DNA of 64,000 nucleotides from JACADW01 sp963747985 (GCA_963747985.1 CAVVHG010000002.1:186001-250000), one strand, 5' to 3'. Numbered from the stretch's first letter, positions 54,439 through 63,064 are shown. Translations and numbers: made by a program. The notes: a model not told the origin generated them from the letters alone.

Positions 54439-55104
54439 CTACTGATACACTGTGATGAAGCCCTGACCCATTTCCACTTTCCGGATGTCATAAGGCATTT
54501 TCGACGGCTGCATCGGGTCAAAGGGCGGTTTCTGCCTCTTACCGACCGTGGAGATGATTTCCTCCACGAGCAGGTTCGGGAGGCTGGTGTCATCAAACAG
54601 CGATCGCTCGAGCTGGAAACTTGCCAGTCCGCCGTCGGCGATGAGTTTGCCGTAGGCAGTGAGCGTATGCTTGCCTGTCAAGAGACTGGCCAGCATCCTC
54701 GTAACAGAGTTCTTCGAGCTCATTCCCAACTGATCAAAATCCACGGTTGCGACGCCCTGAAGGCGGGTGGGCTCCAGCCGCACCGTGAGGCTTTTCAGGC
54801 TCGCATGGTATTTCGGGCTCAGCTCGTATGCCAGGAATGAGTTCAATTCCGCTTCCGATATGCGGGTAGTCTGCGTGCCGCGGTTGCCCGTTCGGGCCGA
54901 GAAGCTCTCGAGCGCCTTCACCTTCTTTGCACACTCGTCGGCCGCAGCCCTGGAGATTCCCTGGCCGGTCACCGTCTCGAGTGCAGAGTGAGCGAGCGGG
55001 GAGGCCGCAAGACCGGCCATGAGCAGCGCAGGCACGCACAAGGCAATCCGGGAGACACGCAGGGTGCCGGCGCGGCGTGCGGCGTGATCTCGATCCGTCG
55101 TCAT
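54439..55104 (-). CDS. Secreted protein of unknown function, coupled to LepB
   Basis: 221 residues from ATG 55104, overlapping the lepB stop by four bases (ATGA). An N-terminal hydrophobic segment (ALCVPALLMAGLAASPLAHSA) suggests export or a membrane anchor. The remainder has no family I can name; SEAELNSFLAYELSPKYH and LEPTRLQGVATVDFDQL suggest a beta-rich lipid-binding or AsmA-like element, which is speculation. Co-translation with signal peptidase implies an envelope role. Confidence 0.75.
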   Translation of the reverse strand: MTTDRDHAARRAGTLRVSRIALCVPALLMAGLAASPLAHSALETVTGQGISRAAADECAKKVKALESFSARTGNRGTQTTRISEAELNSFLAYELSPKYHASLKSLTVRLEPTRLQGVATVDFDQLGMSSKNSVTRMLASLLTGKHTLTAYGKLIADGGLASFQLERSLFDDTSLPNLLVEEIISTVGKRQKPPFDPMQPSKMPYDIRKVEMGQGFITVYQ

Positions 55105-55760
55105 CGGATGATCTTCAGGGTCCGGCGCCACCGGGTCTTGGTGAAGAAATTGAGGAAGACGTCCCCGAACTGCTTCGCCTTGTCCGAAACGCTCGTCTGA
55201 AGGTACTCGTCGCGCGGCGTTTCGTAGGACCAGTAGATTACCAGGGCCTTGCCGATAATGTGGTCGCGGGGGACAAAGCCCCAGAAACGACTGTCCTGGC
55301 TGTTGTCCCGATTGTCCCCCATGGCGAAATAATTGCCCTCGGGCACCTGGTAGGGGCCGTAGCGCTCAAAAGCGCTTCCGGGATCGATGTACTGCGTGTA
55401 GTTCTCATTGAGCGGCTGGCCGTTGATGTAAACCGTGTGTCCGACCATTTCGACCTTCTCGCCGGGCAGGCCGATCAGCCTCTTTACATAGGCTACTTCC
55501 GGGTTGTGAGGGTACTTGAAGACTATCACGTCCCCTCGCTTGAGATCCTTGTAGGGCAGGAGCTTCGAAAGCCAGCCGGAATGATAGCCGTAAACGAACT
55601 TGTTCACGAGAAGGTGGTCGCCGATCAGGAGATTGGACTCCATCGATCCGGTGGGGATCTTGAAGGCCTGAACGACGAAAGTAGTCGCGAACAGGGCGAT
55701 GATGGCCGTGATCACAATGGATTCGAAATACTCGCGTGTGGTCGACTTCTTGAATTCCAC
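55101..55760 (-). CDS. lepB: Signal peptidase I
   Basis: 219 residues. One N-terminal helix (IVITAIIALFATTFVVQAF) is followed by the catalytic Ser in PTGSMESNLLIGD, the general-base Lys in YVKRLIGLPGEKV, and GDNRDNSQDSRFWGFVPRD. It cleaves leader peptides of exported proteins, of which the window has many. It is the first gene of a leftward operon. The decayed repeat element lies immediately upstream, within about 100 bases of the start. Confidence 0.94.
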   Translation of the reverse strand: MEFKKSTTREYFESIVITAIIALFATTFVVQAFKIPTGSMESNLLIGDHLLVNKFVYGYHSGWLSKLLPYKDLKRGDVIVFKYPHNPEVAYVKRLIGLPGEKVEMVGHTVYINGQPLNENYTQYIDPGSAFERYGPYQVPEGNYFAMGDNRDNSQDSRFWGFVPRDHIIGKALVIYWSYETPRDEYLQTSVSDKAKQFGDVFLNFFTKTRWRRTLKIIR

Positions 55761-55859
55761 CTGGACTGCCTCCCGTCGTTACGGCCCCTGATAGATCGCA
55801 TCCGGGGAGAGAAAGAGTAGCACATTTCCCCGGGTCCGGAAACGCCGCATGCATCATCA

Positions 55860-56675
55860 CCGGGGCTCAGACGCTGAGGCTGGGAGACTTCTGAGGCGGG
55901 ACACGCAGCCGACGGCGCCCTGTTCAACCCCTGCAGGGTTGACACCTGGTAATTATCCTGTTCCCCGGGGTTTGCACCCCGGGCTGTTCTATTCGACGCT
56001 TTCAGCGTCGTCCAGGTCGACGGCGACTGTCATCTGCGGGGTCCCGCCGCAACGTATGAGTTGTGGGCGCGGAGATGCGGCCGTGATCAACACCCGGGAG
56101 CGGCATCCCGGAAGCGACGCCGACAGGATCGGACAGATCATTCGACGCTTTCAGCGTCGTCCGGGTCGACGGCGACTGTCATCTGCGGGGTCCCGCCGCA
56201 ACGTATGAGTTGTGGGCGCGGAGATGCGGCCGTGATCAACACCCGGGAGCGGCATCCCGGAAGCGACGCCGACAGGATCGGACAGATCATTCGACGCTTT
56301 CAGCGTCGTCCGGGTCGACGGCGACTGTCATCTGCGGGGTCCCGCCGCAACGTATGAGTTGTGGGCTGGGAGATGCGGCCGTGATCAACACCCGGGAGCG
56401 GCATCCCGGAAGCGACGCCGACAGGATCGGACAGATCATTCGACGCTCTCATCGTCGTCCGGGTCGATCGCGGCTGGCATCTGTCAGGTGTCGCCGCTAC
56501 CAGCGGATCAATCGACTCAACGGCGTGGTAACGCTCATCCACCGGGCACAGCACGCCGGACTCGACCCCGAAGGGGGTCGGACAGATCAGCCCGGGGTGC
56601 AAACCCCGGGAACGAGAGTGTCATCAACAGGATTCAACCCTGAAAGGGTTGAACTTTGCACTGCCTGGGCCACGG
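55860..56675. mobile_element. Decayed third copy of the palindrome-rich element
   Basis: The left end (55860-55930) aligns with the left end of the 57737 copy: GGCTCAGACGCTGAGG against GGTTCAGACAGTGAGG, then GAGACT, CAGCC and CTGTTCAACCCC. The right end ACTGCCTGGGCCACGG (56660-56675) partly matches ACTGTCTGAATCACAG. It shares the hairpins of the other copies (CCCCGGGGTTTGCACCCCGGG-type, CGACGCTTTCAGCGTCG, AACCCTGAAAGGGTT). No target duplication is evident. Confidence 0.6.
55994..56440. repeat. Three tandem 149-bp units
   Basis: CGACGCTTTCAGCGTCG starts at 55994, 56143 and 56292, and a variant at 56441, so the period is 149. The units are almost identical. They differ from the 245-bp unit of the long copy, so each copy amplified a different internal segment. 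Confidence 0.88.
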
Positions 56676-56751
56676 GCCTGCACAAGGCGATATTTGACAC
56701 GGAGCGGATGGGGATGATAATAACTCCTGCCCCTTGAAGGTATGTGCACGT

Positions 56752-56826
56752 GGGCGGTTAGCTCAGCGGCAGAGCATCGGTTTTACACACCGGGGGCCAT
56801 AGGTTCAAATCCTATACCGCCCACCA
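56752..56826 (+). tRNA. tRNA-Val (anticodon UAC), CCA encoded
   Basis: 75 bases. Acceptor GGGCGGT pairs with ACCGCCC. D-arm GCTC/GAGC. Anticodon stem TCGGT/ACCGG, with one G-U pair, encloses TTTACAC, whose 34-36 read TAC. T-arm ATAGG/CCTAT with loop TTCAAAT. The 3' end is A-CCA. Confidence 0.95.
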
Positions 56827-56842
56827 CTCTCCGAAGGCCGTC

Positions 56843-57580
56843 TCAGGGACGGTCTGCTCCCAGCGCCTCAGAGATGCCGGTCGCTCCCTGCCGCGATGGT
56901 TTCCCGCCGGCCAGGGTTTCGGTCGGATGCGTCCAGAGCCGCAGGGTCAGGAGAGACCTGGGTCCGGGATTCAATCGATACGAGTACTCGCAGCTGCGCT
57001 TGAGGTCCACGACGACGCGGACGGATCCGGATTCCCAACGCACGACGCGGACTCCAGCCACCCGGTCATCGCGCATCCGTACCTCCCGGCGCGACTTCAG
57101 CCTCCCCTTCGGTCTCTGCGTTCGACCGCTGTCCGCGAGGTCGAAGTACACCCGCTCGGGGTTGTGGAGCCGTGCGGCAAGCAGGAGGTCCGCAGCCCGC
57201 AACTCGATCCCGATTTCCGTGTAGTCCGGCTGAACCGAGTGATGGATTGCGCGGACCGAGGGAAGCCCGAGCGGTGTGACTTCAGTATCAGACCGCTTCA
57301 CAGTCGCCTTCGAGACTTGAGCGACCGGCAGATCCACCTTGGGGAGTCCTGACACTGTGCTCTTCGCCCGGCTGCCGGGCTGAGGCGAGGGTTGCGGGGA
57401 GGCAGCTTCCTGCCGCTCCGTCGACCGCCCGCGCTCCGCAAGCCAGATCCCGCCGGCCGCTCCGACCAGTGTCGCAGCAATCACGACGAAAAGGGTGAGT
57501 AAGAACTCGCTCAGCGGCATGCTCTTGTGAGCGGGCGAGGAGTGCTTTGTTGGTGCGAAGACATGTGACCCGATGGCCAT
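56843..57580 (-). CDS. AMIN-domain envelope protein
   Basis: 245 residues. One N-terminal helix (FLLTLFVVIAATLVGAAGGIW) anchors it; a Pro/Ser/Gln linker follows. Residues about 125-225 are an AMIN domain (ARLHNPERVYFDLADS, VRVVRWESGSVRVVVDLK and SYRLNPGPRSLLTLRL). AMIN domains bind peptidoglycan or target proteins to the cell envelope. It ends just 16 bases from tRNA-Val, converging with it. Met at 57520 is a possible later start. Confidence 0.85.
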   Translation of the reverse strand: MAIGSHVFAPTKHSSPAHKSMPLSEFLLTLFVVIAATLVGAAGGIWLAERGRSTERQEAASPQPSPQPGSRAKSTVSGLPKVDLPVAQVSKATVKRSDTEVTPLGLPSVRAIHHSVQPDYTEIGIELRAADLLLAARLHNPERVYFDLADSGRTQRPKGRLKSRREVRMRDDRVAGVRVVRWESGSVRVVVDLKRSCEYSYRLNPGPRSLLTLRLWTHPTETLAGGKPSRQGATGISEALGADRP

Positions 57581-58356
57581 GGCGACAACCTATTCCAGCG
57601 GCAGGATTGTCTGGGTCCCTCAAGCAAGGCAGAACCGGGATCGATCCTGGCCAGTCAAACACTCATTAAGTGAATGAAGCGTTGTCACAGAATACATGGT
57701 TCTCCCCGGAAAAGTCAACTGTCATGGTGACTTAATCTGTGGTTCAGACAGTGAGGACTACGAGACTGGTGACGCGTGACAGGCAGCCTGCGCTGCAAGG
57801 ACGCTGTTCAACCCCTTCAGGGTTGACACCTTCCGATCATCCTGATCCCCGGGGTTTGCACCCCGGGCTGTTCTATTCGACGCTTTCAGCGTCGTCGGTG
57901 TCGATCGCGGCCGGCATCTGTGAGGCATTACCGCCACCAGTGAGTCAATGGGCTGAACGGCATGGTCACCCTCAGTCCCCGCGCACAGTACGTCGGACTC
58001 GACCCCGAAGGGGGTCGAACAGATCAGCCCGGGGTGCAAACCCCGGGGAGGATCGGATCTGCCGCAAGGCCCAACCCTGAAAGGGTTGGACAGCGATCAC
58101 CTAACGAGACGAGGTCACTTCAATTCCCACTGTCTGAATCACAGGTGACTTAATCCCAATTCCGGCGGCAAAGCATGAAAAGTGCCTCCCTGGCCTGCCG
58201 CTGACAGCCGGAGAATGAGAGCTCGCGGAAGCACTCCGATCCCGATGCGTGCATCGCCGGCAGAGAGATAAACCTTGGCAAAAATGAGGATGCGGCCGAT
58301 AATGAAAACGTAGGCGCTGTATCCACTTTTGTTCAGCAATTGCTCGAGGGTGACCC
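57581..58356. other. Intergenic stretch with the short mobile element
   Basis: 776 bases between divergent genes. The element (57737-58144) and its duplicated target take 428. The outer parts presumably hold the promoters of the AMIN and BACON genes; none is clear. The insertion may have separated promoter elements. Confidence 0.5.
57737..58144. mobile_element. Non-coding palindrome-rich transposable element, short intact copy
   Basis: The ends CTGTGGTTCAGACAGT (57737-57752) and ACTGTCTGAATCACAG (58129-58144) are inverted repeats with one mismatch. They are flanked by the perfect 10-bp direct repeat GTGACTTAAT (57727-57736 and 58145-58154), a target-site duplication. It is 408 bases long, has no coding frame of note, and contains the same hairpins as the 48155 copy. 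Each end matches the opposite end of that copy, so it is inserted in the other orientation. Confidence 0.9.
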
Positions 58357-58860
58357 ATGCGCAGGATGAAAGCTTTCCTCAGATGCCTCTGTTTTGTCGT
58401 TTGCCTGCCGTTGATCGTGTCCGCGAATCCTCAGGAGACGAAGAAGTCGGACTGCAAGTCCCGCATCAGTCACTCCGGATTCGCCGAGTTCGCCATGTCC
58501 AGGGAGGGCGGCACGCACAAGCTCGTGATCAGGACGGACCCCTCGGTGAAGTGGAAGGTGCGGAACGACGCCTACGTCGACTGGATTACGATCGTGGACG
58601 GAGATGCCGGTACGGGCCCTGGTACCTTGACCATTCAGCTGGAACCCAATCCCGGAAGATTCTGCAGGGTGGGCGAGCTGACAATATCAGGCATAACGCC
58701 CATCTACGGTCTGCCCATACGGATACTCCAGGAGGGTAGCGGGACTGCCGGAGAGGTCAAGCCGAAAGAGTCATACCCCTCCGTCATCGATCTGGCACCT
58801 TTTTCAGCCGACAGGGCTTCATCGAAGCCCGTGTATCAACCCACAAAGAAGAAGCCCTAA
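58357..58860 (+). CDS. Secreted BACON-like domain protein
   Basis: 167 residues with a signal peptide (AFLRCLCFVVCLPLIVSA). Residues about 38-130 resemble a BACON/Ig-like module (FAEFAMSREGGTHKLVIRT, WKVRNDAYVDWITIVDG, GTGPGTLTIQLEPNP and RVGELTISG). Such modules bind carbohydrate or mucin-like ligands in other bacteria. The last 40 residues are a polar tail. No partner genes. Confidence 0.78.
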   Translation: MRRMKAFLRCLCFVVCLPLIVSANPQETKKSDCKSRISHSGFAEFAMSREGGTHKLVIRTDPSVKWKVRNDAYVDWITIVDGDAGTGPGTLTIQLEPNPGRFCRVGELTISGITPIYGLPIRILQEGSGTAGEVKPKESYPSVIDLAPFSADRASSKPVYQPTKKKP

Positions 58861-58896
58861 GATCCGCAGTTCCGCACCGCAGCCGGCGCCTGCCTC

Positions 58897-59418
58897 TCAG
58901 GCCGGCTCGAAGTCGACATCGCAGTTCAGCGCGTCGCACGCCGACTGCAGCCTGGCGCGCAGCTCCTTGATCGGGACACTTGGAGGGACGGTCAGCCTCA
59001 TCTCCATCAGGAAGAGCGAGGTTCCCATGAAGGCGGCCGACTCCTGGCGAGCCGAAAGATCTTCGATGTTCACGCGGTATGCCCGCAGCACGTCGCTTAC
59101 CCCGTAAAGGATACCCGGCTGGTCCATCGAGTAGGTCTTGAGCCGAAACGGGATCCCGGGCACTGACTCCACCGGCGCTTCAGGGCTGCTGAGCGTGAGC
59201 CGCATCCCGATTTCCTTCGCCAGTGCCGGGAGCGACCGACGCAGGCTCTCCGCCGCGACCTCCTCGGCTTCGAACAATGCGATAATCGCAAATTGCCCCC
59301 TGAGGTTTACCATTCGGGATTCCAGCACGTTGGCGCCACCTTCGTGCAGATGCCCCGTGAACTGCCCTACGATCCCGGGTCGATCCGGGCCAATCGCATT
59401 CACGATCAACTGTTGCAC
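58897..59418 (-). CDS. Tandem ACT-domain protein, glycine-cleavage repressor-like
   Basis: 173 residues from GTG 59418, preceded by AAGGAGG. The first ACT domain (QLIVNAIGPDRPGIVGQFTG, GGANVLESRMVNLRGQFA) and the second (YSMDQPGILYGVSDVLRAYR) are typical of GcvR/ACT proteins, which sense amino acids. Regulation of one-carbon or amino-acid genes is inferred from the family. It converges on the BACON gene. Confidence 0.85.
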   Translation of the reverse strand: MQQLIVNAIGPDRPGIVGQFTGHLHEGGANVLESRMVNLRGQFAIIALFEAEEVAAESLRRSLPALAKEIGMRLTLSSPEAPVESVPGIPFRLKTYSMDQPGILYGVSDVLRAYRVNIEDLSARQESAAFMGTSLFLMEMRLTVPPSVPIKELRARLQSACDALNCDVDFEPA

Positions 59419-59544
59419 GCGATCCTCCTTGTGCCGGCCTCGAGCCCGGCCTTCACCTATTTTTAGCGCGTTGCGATGGGAGGGGCAAACGAAATTCAGG
59501 AAGGTCATGACCGGCAGCCTGAAGCCGGATCAGGCAAAGCAGAA

Positions 59545-59570
59545 AAGGGCCGCCCGGGAGGACGGCCCTT
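59545..59570 (-). terminator. Rho-independent-like terminator of the small secreted protein gene
   Basis: Stem AAGGGCCG (59545-59552) and CGGCCCTT (59563-59570), with a ten-base loop. Read on the minus strand it is followed by a short T run (TTTTCT). It sits 32 bases downstream of the 59602 stop. Confidence 0.6.
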
Positions 59571-59601
59571 CCGCTGGAGGGCGGCGAGACGCTCCGCTGC
59601 G

Positions 59602-60114
59602 CTAGCGGAGCGCATCGCTCTGCTGCACGATCAGCCTTGGCCGTTGGGGCAGCCGGGGCCTGTCACTCGTCCCGGCCTGGTTCAGCTTTACAGCCATCAG
59701 CACCGTGTCTTGCGGCAGCCTGGTCTGAGCCCTGTATTCTCTCTCTGCCTTGGTCGCTCTCAAAGCGGCCCCGGACTGGGGCCCCTCGATTTTGAAAAGA
59801 AAGTAGACAGAGCCGTAGCGCTTGAAGTGCAGGTGACCGTCGTTGGAACGTGAATCATACCCGGTGGGCATCGAGGGGGTCAGGCAGGCAAAGTTCCCAT
59901 CCGGTCGGTAAATCGCCACCGCCGAAGAAGAGGATGAACCAAAACCGAGGGCGCGCATCTCGAAGATGTAGTGGCCCGCGGGGAGCTGTTGATCGCCGGC
60001 AAAAAAGTCGAAAGGAATGTTCGCCCGAATCCTGGTGGCGGGGCCGGCCGGCGCCACGGTGGCAAACATTAACAGCGCGATGATCGAAGTTACCAGTACG
60101 ATTGTTCGTTTCAT
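59602..60114 (-). CDS. Small secreted protein of the IPFDF-LPAGxY type
   Basis: 170 residues from ATG 60114, with GGAGGG upstream. After a signal peptide (IVLVTSIIALLMFATVAPAG) comes RIRANIPFDFFAGDQQLPAG and HYIFEMRALG, a pattern repeated in many small secreted proteins of Acidobacteriota. Function unknown. Terminator-like hairpin downstream. Confidence 0.75.
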   Translation of the reverse strand: MKRTIVLVTSIIALLMFATVAPAGPATRIRANIPFDFFAGDQQLPAGHYIFEMRALGFGSSSSSAVAIYRPDGNFACLTPSMPTGYDSRSNDGHLHFKRYGSVYFLFKIEGPQSGAALRATKAEREYRAQTRLPQDTVLMAVKLNQAGTSDRPRLPQRPRLIVQQSDALR

Positions 60115-60350
60115 AGGACCCTCCGCGTTATTCATCGGCGGCCCCTTCGTCCCACCCGGGAAGCAGGTTCCGCCTCGTTTCGTCAGTTAAGACGGGCAAA
60201 AGGGATTAGGGGTTCCTGAGGGTTCTCTGAGGTTTTGATTGCCGGGCGGACTACTGCTGCCTTTCCGGCAGATGTTTTGTCATCCGGGCAGGAATCCTAA
60301 TCCCGGCGGCGAATCGACCGATCAGCTTAATGTTGGAGGGAGGTGAGGAA

Positions 60351-60734
60351 TTGACTATCCACAACCGAGTTACCCAAGACCGCAGGATGCTTTCGCGAAT
60401 CCCGGCGCTCCTGCCCTGTGAATTCACCTACGACAAGGTCACCCGCCAGGCGGTCATCGTCGACCTGTCGCTCAACGGCGCGTTCCTCTCGTCCAAGTCA
60501 CTTCCGCCGAAGGATGCCCCCGTCACGGTCTCAATCTTCTCGACGCACCTGAGGAAGCCGCTGCTGCTGGACGGCAAGATCGCGCGCCGCGGGTGGGGCA
60601 CCTCCGAGGAAGGCGACATCGGCAGGTTTGGCGTCCGGTTTGACAGGGTTTCGCCGGAGCTCATCAGCCTCCTGAGGGCGCTGATTTCCAAGGGAGAGGG
60701 ACGCAATCCATCCCAGCCTGCATCCTCCAAATAG
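60351..60734 (+). CDS. PilZ-domain protein
   Basis: 127 residues if it begins at TTG 60351, preceded by GGAGGTGAGGAA; ATG 60330 is in frame but lies before that site. Residues about 12-110 form a PilZ beta-barrel with RRMLSRIP (RxxxR-like) and DLSLNGAFL ([DN]xSxxG), the cyclic-di-GMP-binding motifs. It should respond to the messenger degraded by HD-GYP proteins such as the broken one at 42910. Effector target unknown. Confidence 0.85.
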   Translation: MTIHNRVTQDRRMLSRIPALLPCEFTYDKVTRQAVIVDLSLNGAFLSSKSLPPKDAPVTVSIFSTHLRKPLLLDGKIARRGWGTSEEGDIGRFGVRFDRVSPELISLLRALISKGEGRNPSQPASSK

Positions 60735-60786
60735 TCTCTGTCCCCCACCTGGCTGACTACTCTCGGCAATCCTTGACCTAATCATG

Positions 60787-60859
60787 TTTGATCAGCGTCT
60801 GTCCGTGTTCTTCCGCGTCCCCAAAACCATTCTCCTGGATTCTGCACGAATCGTCGGGG
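60787..60859 (+). repeat. Dispersed extragenic repeat, copy C (divergent)
   Basis: Similar to copies A and B over TTTGATCAGCGTCTGTCCG, TTCCGCGTCCCCAAAACC and CTCCTGGATTCTGC. It is more diverged and lies between the PilZ and AmrS genes. Confidence 0.65.
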
Positions 60860-60920
60860 CTGGGTGCGTGACGCTGTAAAAAGGCGAGACCCTGGACTAA
60901 GATTATTGCGGAGCGGATTT

Positions 60921-62027
60921 ATGGCGACGCTGGAAGAGGTGTTGCGAGCCAATACTCGCGAGGGCGAGCTCTACGGGAAGCTCGACGGGAACCGCGTGCG
61001 TTGCCTTGCCTGCGGCCACCGCTGCCCGATACCTGACGGTGCCCTGGGCGTCTGCAAGGTGCGCTTCAACGAAGGCGGGGTGCTGAAGGTACCCTGGGGC
61101 TACGTCGCCGGGGTTCAATGTGATCCCATCGAAAAGAAGCCGTTCTTTCACGTGCGCCCCGGCGCGCTGGCTTTCAGCTTCGGGATGCTCGGCTGTGACC
61201 TGCACTGCAGTTACTGCCAGAACTGGGTGACTTCGCAGGCGCTGCGGAATCCGGAAGCGGCCTCCGCACCGATGCGCGCGACTCCCGAGCGGCTGATCCG
61301 GATGGCGGTCGATCAGCATGCCGAAGTCGTGGTGAGCACCTACAACGAACCTCTCATCACGAGTGAGTGGGCAGTCGCGATTTTCAGGGAGGCAAAAGCC
61401 GCAGGCCTCATGACCGCCTACGTCTCCAACGGCAACGGCACGCCGGAGGTCCTCGAATACCTCAGGCCGTGGCTCGACCTCTGCAAGGTTGACCTGAAGA
61501 GTTTTGATGATCATTGTTATCGCAAGCTCGGCGGGCGGTTGCAGCCGATCCTTGACACCATCCGCTCCCTCCACGACATGGGCATATGGGTCGAAATCGT
61601 GACGCTCCTGGTCCCCGGTTTCAACGACTCCGACGAGGAACTCACGCGGCTGGCGGAATTCATCTCTTCCGTTTCCCCGGAGATTCCGTGGCATGTAACC
61701 GCGTTTCATCGCGACTATAAGATGGTTGGTCCGCGGGACACGGGTGTCGCGGACCTCCTGCGTGCCGCCGGGATTGGCCGGCGATCGGGGCTGCGCTACG
61801 TGTACGCCGGAAACCTGCCGGGGATGGCAGGCGACCTCGAGAACACGAAATGCGCCGGGTGTGGTGAGACGGTCGTGGAGAGGCTGGGATACCGTATTCT
61901 GAAATACCGGCTGGACGGTGAGGGGCACTGCCCGGCCTGTGCAGCGACTATACCCGGGAGGTGGCTCGAAAGCGACCGCCCCCAGATCACAAGCCATCCT
62001 TTTGCGCCGCGATACAGGCGAGCCTGA
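60921..62027 (+). CDS. amrS: Radical SAM protein AmrS (AmmeMemoRadiSam type)
   Basis: 368 residues from ATG 60921. The N-terminal zinc-ribbon (RCLACGHRCPIPDGALGVC) is followed by the radical-SAM cluster CDLHCSYCQNW. Downstream are VVSTYNEPLITSEW and LCKVDLKSFDDHCYRKLGG, and the C-terminal CxxC pairs (CAGC, CPAC). The family is the AmmeMemoRadiSam radical SAM member, whose reaction is not established. The MEMO and AMMECR1 partners are not in the window. The next gene follows after 21 bases. Confidence 0.88.
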   Translation: MATLEEVLRANTREGELYGKLDGNRVRCLACGHRCPIPDGALGVCKVRFNEGGVLKVPWGYVAGVQCDPIEKKPFFHVRPGALAFSFGMLGCDLHCSYCQNWVTSQALRNPEAASAPMRATPERLIRMAVDQHAEVVVSTYNEPLITSEWAVAIFREAKAAGLMTAYVSNGNGTPEVLEYLRPWLDLCKVDLKSFDDHCYRKLGGRLQPILDTIRSLHDMGIWVEIVTLLVPGFNDSDEELTRLAEFISSVSPEIPWHVTAFHRDYKMVGPRDTGVADLLRAAGIGRRSGLRYVYAGNLPGMAGDLENTKCAGCGETVVERLGYRILKYRLDGEGHCPACAATIPGRWLESDRPQITSHPFAPRYRRA

Positions 62028-62048
62028 AGCGTCGGCAGGAGCCCACCC

Positions 62049-62972
62049 TTGATACTAGCAGCCGGCTTGACCCCCGCCTGGCAACAGATACTGTCGTTCG
62101 ATGCCGTGAAGCTTGGCCAGGTGAACCGCGCGCGGGAAGCTTACTGGACCGCTTCGGGCAAGGTTCTCAACGTCGGCCTGGCTCTGCATCATCTGGGCGG
62201 ACCCAGTGTCACGCTTGCGCTGATCGGCGGGTTTCCCGGAAAGAGCATCGAAGAGCAGTTCGCGTCGCTCGGAGCCAATTGCCGCTGGGTATGGTCCGAC
62301 AAACCCACCAGGGTATGCACTACGCTTCTCGACCGCCCGAACCGTGTCACGACCGAGGTCGTGGAAAACGCGGCCACGGTTTCGCCCGGCGACCTCGAGA
62401 CCTTCAGGAGTGCTTACGAGGAGTGCGTGAGCAAAGCACGCTACGTCGTTCTCAGCGGCTCTCTCCCTCCGGGCACGCCGCGGGCCTTTTATCGTGATCT
62501 GATCGGCAGGACGCCCGGCCGCGTCGTGCTTGACGCCTCGGGAGCGGAACTGCTGGAGGCGCTGACCTGCAGGCCTCTGTGTGTAAAACCGAACCGCGAA
62601 GAACTCGCCAGGACGCTGGGGCAGGATCTGAGCTCGGATGAGCGGCTCAAGGATGCGATGAACGAGCTCAATTGCCGCGGGGCGGAGTGGGTGCTGATCA
62701 GCCACGGTGCAGACGCGCTCTGGGCATCCTCGAACGGAAGCTTCTATACCTTCTTACCCGCAAAAGTACCGGTCGTCAATCCGATCGCGTCGGGCGATTG
62801 CCTGGCGGCGGGTGTGGCCTGGGCCTTGCGGGCCGGCTCCGAAATGCCGGAAGCGATCCGGTTCGGCATGGCAGCCGCGGCCGAGAATACCACCATGCTG
62901 CTGCCGGCAAGGCTCGACCTCGAACGCGTCCGCATGCGAACGGCCCAGATCCTCCGCCAGCCGGTCTCCTAG
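62049..62972 (+). CDS. PfkB-family sugar kinase (1-phosphofructokinase/tagatose-6-P kinase-like)
   Basis: 307 residues from TTG 62049, with AGGAG seven bases upstream. The ribokinase fold has SGKVLNVGLALHHLGG near the start, LSGSLPPGTPRAFYRDL in the middle, and IASGDCLAAGVAWAL, where the GAGD anion-hole motif reads ASGD with the catalytic Asp kept. The order and length suit the LacC/FruK branch, which phosphorylates sugar phosphates. It follows AmrS by 21 bases. Confidence 0.85.
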   Translation: MILAAGLTPAWQQILSFDAVKLGQVNRAREAYWTASGKVLNVGLALHHLGGPSVTLALIGGFPGKSIEEQFASLGANCRWVWSDKPTRVCTTLLDRPNRVTTEVVENAATVSPGDLETFRSAYEECVSKARYVVLSGSLPPGTPRAFYRDLIGRTPGRVVLDASGAELLEALTCRPLCVKPNREELARTLGQDLSSDERLKDAMNELNCRGAEWVLISHGADALWASSNGSFYTFLPAKVPVVNPIASGDCLAAGVAWALRAGSEMPEAIRFGMAAAAENTTMLLPARLDLERVRMRTAQILRQPVS

Positions 62973-62975
62973 CCC

Positions 62976-63064
62976 GGATCGAATCATAATTTTCGATCGG
63001 CGTTCGTCCGCGTTGATCCGCGTCCCCAAACCCGTCCTCATGGATGCTTCATGAACCATCCGGG
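62976..63064 (+). repeat. Dispersed extragenic repeat, copy B
   Basis: About 89 bases from GGATCGAATCAT to ATGAACCATCCGGG, closely matching copy A at 28397-28485. It overlaps the last codons of the leftward dehydrogenase, whose stop (63049-63051) lies within the repeat. Confidence 0.8.

Larger units (their letters stand above)
55761..56751. other. Intergenic stretch filled by a repeat element, between lepB and tRNA-Val
   Basis: The repeat element (55860-56675) fills most of it. The remaining 100 bases on the lepB side should hold its promoter. Frames seen here are repeat by-products. Confidence 0.6.

Noticed and set aside
56061..56737. Frames of 98-175 codons in the 149-bp array
   Set aside because: Repeat-derived; the same low-complexity segments recur and have no homology that I recognise.
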